Positions 1 through 7,871 of a stretch of DNA of 20,125 nucleotides are shown one piece after another. Source of the DNA: a virus. The number at the start of each line of letters is the position of its first letter. Within the stretch, counting starts at the first letter, position 1. Both the position numbers and the translations under genes were made by a program. The stretch covers positions 1 through 20,125 of IMG/VR virus record IMGVR_UViG_3300022684_000027. The stretch is one strand, 5' to 3'. The notes below the pieces were generated by a model, which worked only from the letters and a program-made list of their open reading frames with translations, was not told where the DNA came from and ran no database searches.

Positions 1-2049
1 GTTGAAATACAGCCCGCGCCAGTCCATCGCCTTGGCCGCCGCAGTGACCCGGCACTTGAATTCCATGCCGTCCACGGACCAGCCCTCGCGGGTTTCCAGC
101 AAAGGAATCATGTTGCCGTTAAGGGTAAACAGCTTGACGGTCATCCCCTTGCGGGCCGCCAAATACCAGGCCGCCGTGTCGTCGGCGTCCAGGCGCGCAT
201 CGTAAACCGGCGTTAGATAGGACCAGGGGTTGGTGACATAGTTGGTTGCTGTATCGTTCGTGAAGCCACCCGCAAACGTCGGGTTGGTGGACACAAGCAA
301 GCTGTCCACGGTGCCCTTGAGCGCCCAGGGCGACAGGATGAACTGCGGCCGGATGTTGAGGTTCTGGACTCCCTGGAGATCCGTCTGGGTCGCCATGGCT
401 GCCGCGCCGGCGTTAAGCGTCGCCACGGAAGGGACCGCGCCGGAGCCGTTGTCCACAAAGTTGCTGTGGTCGGCATGGAACAGGGCCGTGCCGTCGCCCA
501 TGGCCGCGTTGGCGGTCAGGACAGCATAAACCAGGTCGCCGTACTTACGGCGGGCCGCCGCGCCCAGCTTCTCGCGGATGTCGGACAAAGCCCCCAGATC
601 GTCGTTGACCATCAACTTTCGGGTAAACGGCACAATGATGCCGTAATCCACCACGGTGACGCTTTCCTTTGCGTCTGTCACAACACCGTAGGTGTACTCA
701 CCGCCATCCGGGTTGATCGCCACCAGGCTGGGGGCTTCACTGGCGCGGGCAAACACCTGCTCGCGGAAGTCGTTGACCCGCCCGCTGGTGTCGGCCCAGG
801 TGTCGTAGGTCTCTTCGGCCGCCTCGAAACCCTCCAGCATGGCCTTGTTGGCGACATCGGACATGATGTTGGAGAAGTCCGATGTGGTCAGGGCGCGCTG
901 GAAAATCCCCATGGGGTCCAGGCCGCGCACCGGCTGGTTGGCGATCCGCAGGCGGTCCTTGGCCAGCTCCAGCATGCTCATGGTCTGGTATTCGGTCTGT
1001 TTGTCGCCCACCTTGTCGGCGGCAATCCCGGCGCGGATCATAATGCCGTCCACGGCGGCGTCGCGGGATTTGTCACGCTCTTCCTTGGTCACATGCACCC
1101 GCACGCCGTCCCGGCTGGGCTTGGCCGCCACCAGGGCGTCGTTGATCCGGCGCAGGGCGTCCACTTCCTCGGTGTCGGAGTTGATCAGCTCGGTGCGCAG
1201 CTCGGCAAGGTCCAACCCGAAAGCGGATTCGACTTTCTCGATGGCCACGTCAATGGCCGAAATCCGGGCGCGCTCCTTGGCCGCGGTGTTCTCCTTGGCC
1301 CGGATGGCGTCTTTGCGCATCTGCTCGATGTCCTTGATCTCGTTTTTTTCTTCCAGCACCGGCTGGAGGGCGCGGGTCAGGGCTTCGATCTGGTCCTGGA
1401 AATCCGCGCGCTGCTTTTCTAATGCTTTTTCCAATTCTTCGCGTTCCATGTCGGTATCCTTTCGGATTTCTGAATTATTGTTGATTTGAATGTTGAGGGT
1501 TTGCTGGTCGCCGCCTTCAAACGGCTGATCCGATCGCGCTTTCGCCTTGGCGTCCGCGCCGATGGGACAGCAGCTCACCTCCTTGATGGTCCAGCTCGTG
1601 ACGACGTTGACAGGTCCCTTCCAGGTTCGGCCATCGATCTCGACTTTCTCCCCCTTCTTGACCCTTGTGACGCTGTTCTTGCTGAACCGGTAGCCGACCG
1701 AAAAGTCGGTGAGGTGGCCCTCCCGGTATTTGCTGAAGGCCTCGTCGGCCTTCGTGGTACTCGAAAAAAACGCCATGCCGGTCACCTGGTAGCCTTCCAC
1801 CTTGCGGTTGCGCACGCTGCCCAGCACGTCAGAGACGGACCAGCGGCTGTGCGTATCCAGCAACGGCACCTGGCGCGGCATGATGGCGCCCTTGGCCAAC
1901 AACACCTCGGGCACGTCCTCGCCGGTCTCCCAGTCGTACATGCGCACCGGCGTTTCCGTGGCGATCACGATCTCCAGCGAGCGCTTTTCTTCGTTCAGCG
2001 TGGACGGCGCCCGCACTTCCAATGACCGGTAGCTCAAATCATCTGGCAT
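1..2049 (-). CDS. Prohead protease fused to major capsid protein (C-terminus cut by window edge)
   Basis: One open frame of 683 codons runs without a stop from ATG at 2049 to the window edge. Residues 1-170 look like an HK97-type prohead protease: LLDTHSRW holds the candidate catalytic His67, LTDFSVGY the candidate Ser117, and KEVSCCPIGADAKA is the usual closing motif. Residues 201-330 are charged and helical, like a scaffold (delta) segment. From about 350 the protein is HK97-fold capsid (TADSG-like FHADHSNF, FILSPWALKG, ending DWRGLYFN), so only a few residues are probably missing. The protease would mature the shell by removing the scaffold segment. The start overlaps the portal stop by 11 nt and has GGGGAG 10 nt upstream. 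Fused protease-capsid genes are a known phage arrangement. ATG 1449 (residue 201) also has an AAAGGA site and could start a separate capsid product. Confidence 0.9.
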   Translation of the reverse strand, partial: MPDDLSYRSLEVRAPSTLNEEKRSLEIVIATETPVRMYDWETGEDVPEVLLAKGAIMPRQVPLLDTHSRWSVSDVLGSVRNRKVEGYQVTGMAFFSSTTKADEAFSKYREGHLTDFSVGYRFSKNSVTRVKKGEKVEIDGRTWKGPVNVVTSWTIKEVSCCPIGADAKAKARSDQPFEGGDQQTLNIQINNNSEIRKDTDMEREELEKALEKQRADFQDQIEALTRALQPVLEEKNEIKDIEQMRKDAIRAKENTAAKERARISAIDVAIEKVESAFGLDLAELRTELINSDTEEVDALRRINDALVAAKPSRDGVRVHVTKEERDKSRDAAVDGIMIRAGIAADKVGDKQTEYQTMSMLELAKDRLRIANQPVRGLDPMGIFQRALTTSDFSNIMSDVANKAMLEGFEAAEETYDTWADTSGRVNDFREQVFARASEAPSLVAINPDGGEYTYGVVTDAKESVTVVDYGIIVPFTRKLMVNDDLGALSDIREKLGAAARRKYGDLVYAVLTANAAMGDGTALFHADHSNFVDNGSGAVPSVATLNAGAAAMATQTDLQGVQNLNIRPQFILSPWALKGTVDSLLVSTNPTFAGGFTNDTATNYVTNPWSYLTPVYDARLDADDTAAWYLAARKGMTVKLFTLNGNMIPLLETREGWSVDGMEFKCRVTAAAKAMDWRGLYFN

Positions 2050-3583
2050 TTTTCGCAATCTCCCCTATGGATAAAACCTTGTTTCCCTGTTGCGCCACGG
2101 CCGCCGGGTTGCTGGCCAGCGGGGCCGGCTCCTTGGGCTCGTCGAGTTTCCGGTCCTCCAGCATGTGCTGCCACTCTTCCCACTCGTCCAGCACCTGCTC
2201 GGGATCGCGGCCCCGGGCGTGCAGCACTTCCTGGGGCGATCGCAGTTTGGCGTCCACGGCGTCCGTCTCGGCCCGGCCCTCGCGCAGCGGATCGAGCTGC
2301 TCGACCCCCGGCGCCATCCACACCGAGCGGTTGAAATATTCCTGGTTGGCCAGGTAGCCGGGCAGGTCCAGCTTGCCCGTGGTGACCGCCCAAAACATGA
2401 ACTCGCGCTTGATGGGCTCGCAGAACTGCCGCACCAGCCGGCCGCGGCGGATGGCGATGCCCTTCAGCATGTCGTTGCGGCTCACCCGGCTGGCGGAATA
2501 CTGCGCCCCGGTGTAGTCGCCGCTGACCAGCTCGTAGGTCACCCCCACGGCCGCGGCGAAGGACCTCAAAATGAAGCGCACGAACGGCTCGAAATTGTCG
2601 CCCGGCCGGTTGTGGTTGGCGATGGTCACATTTTCGCCGGTGCGCATAAAATCCACGATGGAGTGGCCCATCTCCATGCTGTTGTAGGTGTTGTTGTTTT
2701 CGTCGGTGGTCTGGGCGCCGCCGAACGCGGCCAGGGCCGCGGCGGGGTCGGGGCTGTTGACGAACGCCAGCCAGCGGGCCGCGCGCTGGGCCGTGGCGAT
2801 CTCGGCCTCCAAATAATCGCGCAGTTGATGGGCCAGCAAAATGACCGGGGCCAGCGGGGTGACGCCGCGCAGCTGGTTGGGGCGCAAGCTGCGAAAGCCG
2901 ATCAATACCTGATCGGCCGGGTAGCGCTGGGGCTTTTTCCAGCGGTCGGCGTCCTCGAAGTGGTAGGCCATGGCCTTGCCGGTGCGCGGGTCGTACTCGA
3001 CGCCCTGGTGGATCTCGTTGCCGGGCAGCGGCGTGGCCCCGTAGGACGACAACTGGTCCGGCTCGATCGCCAGCAGGTCGAAGGGCAGCAGGCGCCCCCG
3101 CGCGCGGGTGAAGCGCTTGATGAAAATATACTCGCCCACCTCCACGTCCTGGCGGCAAGCCATCTGCTGCATCTCGTTGAAGTGCAGGCGCCCGCCGGCG
3201 TCGGCCTCGTCACACCAGCGCTTCCAGGTGTCCTCGATCTTCTGGTTGATGCCCCGGGCCAGGGATCCGCCGGCGGGGTCTTTGACCCGCGCCTGCAGGG
3301 TGATGCCGTCGCCCACGGTAAAGTCCTCCACCCGTTGGATGGCGGTGGCCATGGCCGGCATGTCGCGCACCAGCTGGCGCGCCCGGGCCCGCAGCGTGCC
3401 CACCGAGTTGGCGATCACCGTATTGACGCCGTCGTCCACCGGGTTCCAGCCGCCGGTGTTGGTGTTGCCTTTGGCAGCGGCGTATTTCGAGCGCACCAGA
3501 TGCCGACAGGCCATGCGCTTTAGTTCGGCCTGGGGCGAAAACAGGCCCACGATACGGTCAATGGCGCTGCCGATGTTTACCAT
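2039..3583 (-). CDS. Portal protein, lambda gpB family
   Basis: This 514-residue protein is a phage portal of the lambda family. It forms the dodecameric ring at one capsid vertex through which DNA is pumped and to which the tail joins. Family-like stretches include the N-terminal ARARQLVRDMPAMATAIQR, the central WKRWCDEADAGGRLHFNEMQ and IEPDQLSS, and the C-terminal SFAAAVGVTYELVSGDYTGA followed by SRVSRNDML and FCEPIKREFM. The last 60 residues are charged and rich in Pro/Ala, as usual for the clip/tail end. The ATG at 3583 overlaps the end of gpW by 7 nt, and the stop overlaps the start of the protease-capsid gene by 11 nt, so the three are probably translationally coupled. The order gpW, portal, protease, capsid matches lambda. 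Confidence 0.95.
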   Translation of the reverse strand: MVNIGSAIDRIVGLFSPQAELKRMACRHLVRSKYAAAKGNTNTGGWNPVDDGVNTVIANSVGTLRARARQLVRDMPAMATAIQRVEDFTVGDGITLQARVKDPAGGSLARGINQKIEDTWKRWCDEADAGGRLHFNEMQQMACRQDVEVGEYIFIKRFTRARGRLLPFDLLAIEPDQLSSYGATPLPGNEIHQGVEYDPRTGKAMAYHFEDADRWKKPQRYPADQVLIGFRSLRPNQLRGVTPLAPVILLAHQLRDYLEAEIATAQRAARWLAFVNSPDPAAALAAFGGAQTTDENNNTYNSMEMGHSIVDFMRTGENVTIANHNRPGDNFEPFVRFILRSFAAAVGVTYELVSGDYTGAQYSASRVSRNDMLKGIAIRRGRLVRQFCEPIKREFMFWAVTTGKLDLPGYLANQEYFNRSVWMAPGVEQLDPLREGRAETDAVDAKLRSPQEVLHARGRDPEQVLDEWEEWQHMLEDRKLDEPKEPAPLASNPAAVAQQGNKVLSIGEIAKNAR

Positions 3584-3792
3584 GTGTCACTCTTGACGGT
3601 GGTGGATACCCGTCGGCCGCCGGAGGTGGCTGAGGCCGCATCGATGTCGGCCTTAATCACGTCGCGCAGTTTTAGAAGCTCATCAAGACCACGATATTCG
3701 ACAGACTTGCCGTTTACGGAAACGCGGCCGACCGTCGCACCGGAAATAATAGCGGACTCGACGTTTGATAAATCAGTGGAGGAAAACGCCAT
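3577..3792 (-). CDS. gpW-like head-tail joining protein
   Basis: This 71-residue protein (start MAFSSTDLSN) has the size and pattern of the lambda gpW family: a helix, a short beta hairpin (GRVSVNGKSVEYRGLDEL) and a second helix (LLKLRDVIKADIDAA). gpW closes the portal after packaging and makes the platform for the tail connector. It sits between terminase and portal, as in lambda. I chose ATG 3792 because homologues start at this motif; an in-frame start at 3843 would translate through a perfect hairpin and give an implausible N-terminus. The only ribosome-binding candidate, GGGG at 3801-3804, lies inside the stem of that hairpin. Confidence 0.85.
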   Translation of the reverse strand: MAFSSTDLSNVESAIISGATVGRVSVNGKSVEYRGLDELLKLRDVIKADIDAASATSGGRRVSTTVKSDTW

Positions 3793-3796
3793 AAAG

Positions 3797-3851
3797 AAAA
3801 CCCCATGATATGGTGGTGTGATTATACGCCGCCACCATATCATGGGGTTTT
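3797..3851. terminator. Perfect 20-bp stem hairpin just before gpW
   Basis: Positions 3797-3816 and 3832-3851 are perfect inverted repeats of 20 bp around a 15-nt loop. A-runs on one side and T-runs on the other make a bidirectional terminator-like structure: TTTTCTTT follows on the minus strand and TTTTTTAT on the plus strand. It lies 5 nt upstream of the gpW ATG and includes its GGGG ribosome-binding candidate. It could end the terminase transcript, reduce read-through into the head genes, or hide the gpW start. The structure is seen directly; its role is inferred. Confidence 0.75.
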
Positions 3852-3875
3852 TTATCTTTTTATGTTTTTAACAGC

Positions 3876-3935
3876 TAATAGATAGCTTATGACCACCTAA
3901 TAGACAGCTTATGAATAGTTAATAGATAGCTTAAA
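3876..3935. repeat. Three direct repeats of about 16-17 bp at exact 22-bp period
   Basis: TAATAGATAGCTTATGA (3876-3892), TAATAGACAGCTTATGA (3898-3914) and TAATAGATAGCTTAAA (3920-3935) repeat every 22 bp, two helical turns. Sites on the same DNA face suggest binding of a protein array, for example an operator for the head operon or a packaging-recognition (cos-type) element. No -35/-10 pair is convincing beside them. The repeats lie in the 160-bp gap between the helix-turn-helix gene and gpW, next to the 3797-3851 hairpin. Confidence 0.75.
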
Positions 3936-3952
3936 TTGCTTGACAGGGTTTT

Positions 3953-4303
3953 TCAGGATCGCGCGCGGATGTCGCCCAGTTCCGGCGGCTCCTCCGGCCG
4001 CATGCGCCTGGCATCCGGGTGGCGCAGCTCCTGGCGCTGTACGTAGCGGTGCCAGCGCCACACGTCCTCACGGGTGACGTGCCATCGCCCGTTGAGTTTC
4101 CCGGACGCCCCGCAGCACCCGAACGGGTATTTGCGCAGCAACCGGATAAACTGCGATTGCCCCATTTTTAGCTCGTCCAGCACCTCCTGCTGGCTGGTCA
4201 GCACGTTGGACGGCGGCGCAACCGCTTCGCGGTCGACGTCATCCCCCATCGCATCGGTGTTCTCGGTGTCATTTTTTTTCCCGCCTGATTTTCTGGCTGC
4301 CAT
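3953..4303 (-). CDS. MerR/Nu1-like helix-turn-helix protein of the packaging module
   Basis: The protein has 116 residues. Its core, from TSQQEVLDELKMGQSQFIRL to NGRWHVTREDVWRWHRYVQ, has the layout of a Nu1/excisionase-type winged helix: an HTH, then a wing ending in a conserved W..DV.RW helix. The N-terminal 35 residues are charged and probably disordered. The ATG at 4303 has AAGGAG 7 nt upstream. It starts 26 nt after the terminase large subunit, which puts it after the large subunit rather than before it. Roles could be a second DNA-binding packaging factor or a regulator binding the 22-bp repeats just downstream. The fold is fairly clear; the function is inferred. Confidence 0.65.
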   Translation of the reverse strand: MAARKSGGKKNDTENTDAMGDDVDREAVAPPSNVLTSQQEVLDELKMGQSQFIRLLRKYPFGCCGASGKLNGRWHVTREDVWRWHRYVQRQELRHPDARRMRPEEPPELGDIRARS

Positions 4304-4329
4304 TTAAAACTCCTTTTCGCCTGGATTGA

Positions 4330-6234
4330 TCACCACAATTTTGGTTTGTCGTCCGGCCTGGCCGAACGGTTTTTAGGCGCCTCGTCCTTTTCTTCTTTCG
4401 GTTTCCAGAACCGCACCTGCATGATTTCGGCGGCGCAGTTATTCAGCACCCCGCAGTCCCATAAATGGTTGGGCGCATTCGGGCGGCAGTCCCAGTCGCC
4501 CTTGTCGTTGACGTATTCCGACGTGTAGTGCGCGGCGTAGTCCAGCGGCAGATCGCTCGGCATGCGGACGCTGCCCGGATCGCCCAGCTGCACGGCCATG
4601 GCCGCCGCCAGCTGGTCCTTGAAATACTTGGTGTTCACCCGCACCAGGTTCAGGCCGCCGGGGATGGGTTTTTTGCTGTTGGGGTAGTTTTCGATGCGCG
4701 AATAGGCATACGGCTGGTTCATGGTGCGCTCGCCCTTGGTGGGCAGCACCTTGCCCGGGTGCTGGCGGCACCAGTCGTAGACCTCGGCCGTGCGGTGGCC
4801 CATGGCGTCGATCAGCCCACAGCGCACCAGGTAGGGGTTGCCATCGGCGTCCGCATAGGCGTCCGACCACAGCACTTGCTCCAGCCCTTCCAGCGTGGTC
4901 GCAAAGCCGCAGCGGATCACCCACTGGTCCCGCGTCAGCCCCCAGCCGTGGGCCACGATTTTAAACCAGACGCCGTCGTCCTGGGTGTCGGCCCCGAAGG
5001 TGAGGCAGCTCACCTGGCCGCCGCCCGGCACGCGCCCCATGGGGCGGTCTTCGCACAGCGCCATGATGGTGGACTCCAGCCGCTCCACCTGGTAGGCCAC
5101 CCAGGGCTCCGCGGCGTAGCCGTTCTGGAAGTCCTTCAACTTGGTTTTGTCCGGGCGTCCGCCGGGCGGGTTGGCCGCAAACCAGGCCGCCATCACTTCC
5201 GACAGGCTGACGAAGGGGCTCAGCCAGCTGGGGATCTGAAACGCGATCGAGGCCGGGTTGAAGGCCGCCAGCCAGGCCGCCATGACGATGCCCTTTTCAC
5301 TCTCGCGCCACTGGCCGGCGCGCACGGCCGCGTCCCGTTGGGCGTCGTCCCATCGGGCGGGGCATTTTGCGCAATCGTACCAGGCCAGATGCTCGGCCTT
5401 GATCTGCTTGGGATCGCGCCGGCCGTCCGGCACCCGGATGCGGGTCAGCTCCATCACCTGCCAGCCGCCGCAGGCCGGGCACTGCACCCAGTAGACGAAA
5501 CGCACCTGGGCTTCCTGGTAGGCCTGCCAGATGGGGCCCTCCTCGATGGTGGGGGTGGACACCAGCCACATCTTGCGGCGACCCTTGTAGGTGGTCATGC
5601 GCTTCCTGGCCAGCTCGATCGGGCCGGTCTCCTTTTTGCCCGTGGTGGCCGGGTATTTGTCCACCTCGTCCAGCACCACTTTGCCGATCGGTTTGTTGGC
5701 CAGGCGCGCGGCGGAGTTGGCCCAGGCGAAATAGATGGCCATGTGGGTCAGGTTGATGCGGTTGACGGACATATCGTCGTCGTAGCCCGTGGTGTATTCC
5801 AGCAAGCGGCGGCTGGAGGTGATCATGGGCTGCACGCGGTCCTTGCTGTTTTCCTTGCTGGTCAGCTCGTCCGGGTAGACGTAGAGCACGTCCGCCGGGT
5901 CGCGGTCGATGGCGTAGCCCACGCAGTTGTTGACCCCCTCGGACTTTCCCACCTGGGGAGTCGCCACCAGCACGATCTCTTCCACCGAGCGGTGGTAGCT
6001 GGCGTCCATCACGCCGGCCAGATAGGGCGTGGTTCGATTCCTCCAGCGCCCCGGTATGGCGGACTTCGTCACCACCCGGTGACGCTCGGCCCACTTCGAG
6101 GGCGGGATCGGCCGCCGCTTTTTAAGCCGCTTTTTCTCCCCCCGCGTCAGCCGGTAATGGTACGACGTCACCTGCCCGCGCAGATCCGGCGGCAGGTAGG
6201 TGGCGGGCAGGGTGGTTTTGGTTTGGAAGTACAT
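4330..6234 (-). CDS. Terminase large subunit, GpA family
   Basis: This 634-residue protein is the packaging motor and DNA-cutting enzyme. Visible parts are a variant Walker A ATPQVGKS (residues 91-98), Walker B VVLDE (186-190), the STPT coupling motif (226-229), a zinc-binding pair of CPxC motifs (C252/C255 and C288/C291), and the nuclease domain with GADTQDDG (414-421) and LIDAMGHRTAEVYDWC (474-489). Length and order match lambda gpA and pfam Terminase_GpA. The ATG overlaps the TGA of the upstream 53-residue membrane protein as TGATG, and GAGAGG lies just upstream, so translation is probably coupled. The C-terminal tail is charged, as expected for portal docking. Confidence 0.95.
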   Translation of the reverse strand: MYFQTKTTLPATYLPPDLRGQVTSYHYRLTRGEKKRLKKRRPIPPSKWAERHRVVTKSAIPGRWRNRTTPYLAGVMDASYHRSVEEIVLVATPQVGKSEGVNNCVGYAIDRDPADVLYVYPDELTSKENSKDRVQPMITSSRRLLEYTTGYDDDMSVNRINLTHMAIYFAWANSAARLANKPIGKVVLDEVDKYPATTGKKETGPIELARKRMTTYKGRRKMWLVSTPTIEEGPIWQAYQEAQVRFVYWVQCPACGGWQVMELTRIRVPDGRRDPKQIKAEHLAWYDCAKCPARWDDAQRDAAVRAGQWRESEKGIVMAAWLAAFNPASIAFQIPSWLSPFVSLSEVMAAWFAANPPGGRPDKTKLKDFQNGYAAEPWVAYQVERLESTIMALCEDRPMGRVPGGGQVSCLTFGADTQDDGVWFKIVAHGWGLTRDQWVIRCGFATTLEGLEQVLWSDAYADADGNPYLVRCGLIDAMGHRTAEVYDWCRQHPGKVLPTKGERTMNQPYAYSRIENYPNSKKPIPGGLNLVRVNTKYFKDQLAAAMAVQLGDPGSVRMPSDLPLDYAAHYTSEYVNDKGDWDCRPNAPNHLWDCGVLNNCAAEIMQVRFWKPKEEKDEAPKNRSARPDDKPKLW

Positions 6235-6395
6235 CAGCCCGTCCTCTCCATCATAAAAATGACCGAGAAATTAAGCAGCCCCGCTGCAAACCAGTAAACC
6301 GCCGGACCCCAGCGCCCCGCGATGGCCAGCGGCACCGCCGCCAGGAAACTTTCCAGCATGATCAGCAGCGGCAGGATCTGGTAGAATTTGATCAA
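6234..6395 (-). CDS. 53-residue two-helix membrane protein with TTG start, between terminase genes
   Basis: TTG at 6395 is preceded by a strong GAGGAGG site 8 nt upstream and follows the terminase small-subunit stop directly; the gene's own TGA overlaps the large-subunit ATG. The product is 53 residues with two hydrophobic stretches: about residues 6-27 (ILPLLIMLESFLAAVPLAIA) and 32-50 (AVYWFAAGLLNFSVIFMM), parted by a short GRWG turn, and a charged ERTG end. This is a helical hairpin in the inner membrane. I do not recognise a family. A holin-like or superinfection-related job is possible, and so is a simple spacer that couples the two terminase genes. Spacing, start signal and composition make it a real gene; the function is unknown. 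Confidence 0.75.
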   Translation of the reverse strand: MIKFYQILPLLIMLESFLAAVPLAIAGRWGPAVYWFAAGLLNFSVIFMMERTG

Positions 6396-7115
6396 TTAAT
6401 TGACCTCCTCGAAGTCCACGAAATATTCCAGGCTGGCGTATTCCGCCAGCAGCTCGTTCCACTCCGGCAGCATCATGTCCAGCACCATGGAAACTTTTTT
6501 GGCATCGCCCCCCACGGCCGATACCCAATCCGCCGTGCGCGTGCGGAAGAAATTCTGCACCCCCTGGTCCAGCACGCCCACCCGCGACGACATTTCCAAA
6601 TTGAAGTCCCGCCGTGGAATATATTTCTTGCGCTCTTTTTCCAACTCGAACTGCGCCCGCTCGTTCTGTGCTTTGAGCTTCTCGATCTCCAGGCGGGTTT
6701 TCTCTTCCGTCAGCGGCGTCTGGTTGCCGTCCTCGTCCTCCAGACGATCAAGATATCGGGCCGCGTACCCATCCACCTCGGACAACCGCACCCGGTTGTC
6801 GTGTTCGATAATGCAAAGGCCTTTTTTACAGTCCGCATAAAACTTGCTTTTTTTGATTTTATACCCCTGGTCGATCAACCACTGGGCCGCCTCTAAGCGG
6901 GTATCGAAACACTGCTCCGCCGGGAAATATTTAGCCACCAAGGTGTTGGTGAATTCTTTCAACCCCACCTTGGCCGCGTTCCACTTTTTGAGATCGCTTT
7001 CGGCGTAGCCGTCCTGATAGGCTTGACGGGTGCTGACAACCGCGAATTGCAGCACGTCCAGCTCCTCGGCCTCGGACGCCGAACACTTCCCCCGGATGCG
7101 GTCCAGATCAGCCAC
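6396..7115 (-). CDS. Terminase small subunit
   Basis: This protein would be about 239 residues from GTG 7115 (an alternative GTG at 7187 adds 24 residues that are only a shadow of the upstream gene). It recognises the packaging site and recruits the large subunit. The middle (LEAAQWLIDQGYKIKKSKFY) resembles the DNA-binding part. The segment LTEEKTRLEIEKLKAQNERA is the long helix of many phage small terminases, followed by KKYIPRRDFNLEMSSRVGVL. The C-terminus is acidic (EYFVDFEEVN), as needed to contact the large subunit. GTG 7115 overlaps the previous stop by 8 nt. The stop is immediately followed by the membrane-protein start. Assignment rests on motif pattern and on its position before the large subunit. 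Confidence 0.75.
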   Translation of the reverse strand: MADLDRIRGKCSASEAEELDVLQFAVVSTRQAYQDGYAESDLKKWNAAKVGLKEFTNTLVAKYFPAEQCFDTRLEAAQWLIDQGYKIKKSKFYADCKKGLCIIEHDNRVRLSEVDGYAARYLDRLEDEDGNQTPLTEEKTRLEIEKLKAQNERAQFELEKERKKYIPRRDFNLEMSSRVGVLDQGVQNFFRTRTADWVSAVGGDAKKVSMVLDMMLPEWNELLAEYASLEYFVDFEEVN

Positions 7116-7347
7116 GGCGCTGCGCTCGCGCACGATCCAGCTGGCAGTGCAGGTCGTGGATGATCTCGAAAGATTCTGTTTCCTCACGGTCCAGCCGCTT
7201 TACCAGGTCGGCATTTTTAGCCGCCAGGTCATACACCTGCTGCTGCAGCGCATCCCGCTCGCGCCGCAGCATGGCGTTGGCCTCGCGCAGCCCGCCGATC
7301 TTTTTCATCTGCCCGATGTATTTCCCGTTGTTCATGATATTCAGCAC
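7108..7347 (-). CDS. Small coiled-coil protein upstream of terminase
   Basis: This 79-residue protein starts at GTG 7347 with GGAGG 7-8 nt upstream; ATG 7335 is an alternative. From residue 14 to the end it is a heptad-like helix rich in Leu, Arg, Glu and Gln (LREANAMLRRERDALQQQVY and on), so a parallel coiled coil is likely. There are no membrane segments or cysteine motifs. It sits between the ASCH-like gene (13 nt away) and the terminase small subunit (8-nt overlap). I do not recognise a family; a packaging accessory or oligomerising adaptor is only a guess. Confidence 0.7.
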   Translation of the reverse strand: MLNIMNNGKYIGQMKKIGGLREANAMLRRERDALQQQVYDLAAKNADLVKRLDREETESFEIIHDLHCQLDRARAQRRG

Positions 7348-7360
7348 CGCTTGCCCTCCA

Positions 7361-7729
7361 TCACCACTTGATCAGCATGCCGTTGAACGGCAGGCCGTGC
7401 GTTTTATTGAAAAAATCGTAAAACTCCCCCACCGTGCAAAACCCGTCCGCCTCGGCCAGCTCGCCGATCTCCATCGGATCCAACCAGCGGACACCGTCGC
7501 CATCCACCAACAGCACCCGGCCGTCCGTCAACATCCCGATCGGCTCCGACGACGTGCAGACATCCTCGCGCAGCTTCCGGCAGGCCTTGGTACGCATGCC
7601 GGTGTAGTGATGCAGCACATCTCCCGGCGCCGGGTCCCGCCCGTCCTTGCGCATCGCCCGGATCGTCTGCCGCTTCGCCCCCGATTCCACCAGCGGGGCA
7701 AACCGCTGTTTGAAATTCAATGCCGGCAT
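7361..7729 (-). CDS. ASCH/PUA-like domain protein
   Basis: The 122-residue protein starting MPALNFKQRFAPLVESGAKR resembles the small phage proteins with an ASCH (PUA-like) fold. Features are the early QTIRAMRKDGRD loop, a PGDVLHHYTGMRTKACRKL strand-turn and a C-terminal FFNKTHGLPFNGMLIKW. ASCH domains are thought to bind RNA or modified nucleotides; no enzyme activity is established for this branch. ATG 7729 fits how homologues begin. ATG 7768 has a better ribosome site (AGGGG, 5 nt), and GTG 7813 is also open, so the start is uncertain by up to 28 residues. It ends 13 nt before the coiled-coil gene. Confidence 0.7.
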   Translation of the reverse strand: MPALNFKQRFAPLVESGAKRQTIRAMRKDGRDPAPGDVLHHYTGMRTKACRKLREDVCTSSEPIGMLTDGRVLLVDGDGVRWLDPMEIGELAEADGFCTVGEFYDFFNKTHGLPFNGMLIKW

Positions 7730-7871
7730 CGATAATTCATCGTTATTAGTTATGTGCCCCACCGTCATCCTCACCCCTAAAGGCTGACCGTCAACGCGGT
7801 TTTCCCCGGTCACTTAGAGGACTGGCGCCTGTTTACGTCGGCGCGGTTATCGAACTTTGAAAAATACGATT

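Noticed and set aside
466-1422. Long plus-strand frame opposite the capsid gene
   Set aside because: Gly/His/Val-rich shadow typical of high-GC antisense frames; the minus frame has clear protease and capsid motifs.
2034-3158. 374-codon minus frame overlapping the portal gene
   Set aside because: Arg/Gly/Ala-rich out-of-frame reading of the portal gene.
2090-3523. 477-codon plus-strand frame opposite the portal gene
   Set aside because: Antisense shadow of a recognised portal gene, with no domain pattern and no ribosome site.
4465-6297. 610-codon plus-strand frame opposite terminase
   Set aside because: Shadow rich in Gly, His and Val; the minus frame encodes all terminase motifs.
6271-6528. 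85-codon Gly/Ala-rich minus frame between terminase genes
   Set aside because: Overlaps terminase small-subunit coding and lacks a start signal; the 53-residue frame has GAGGAGG and coherent membrane helices.
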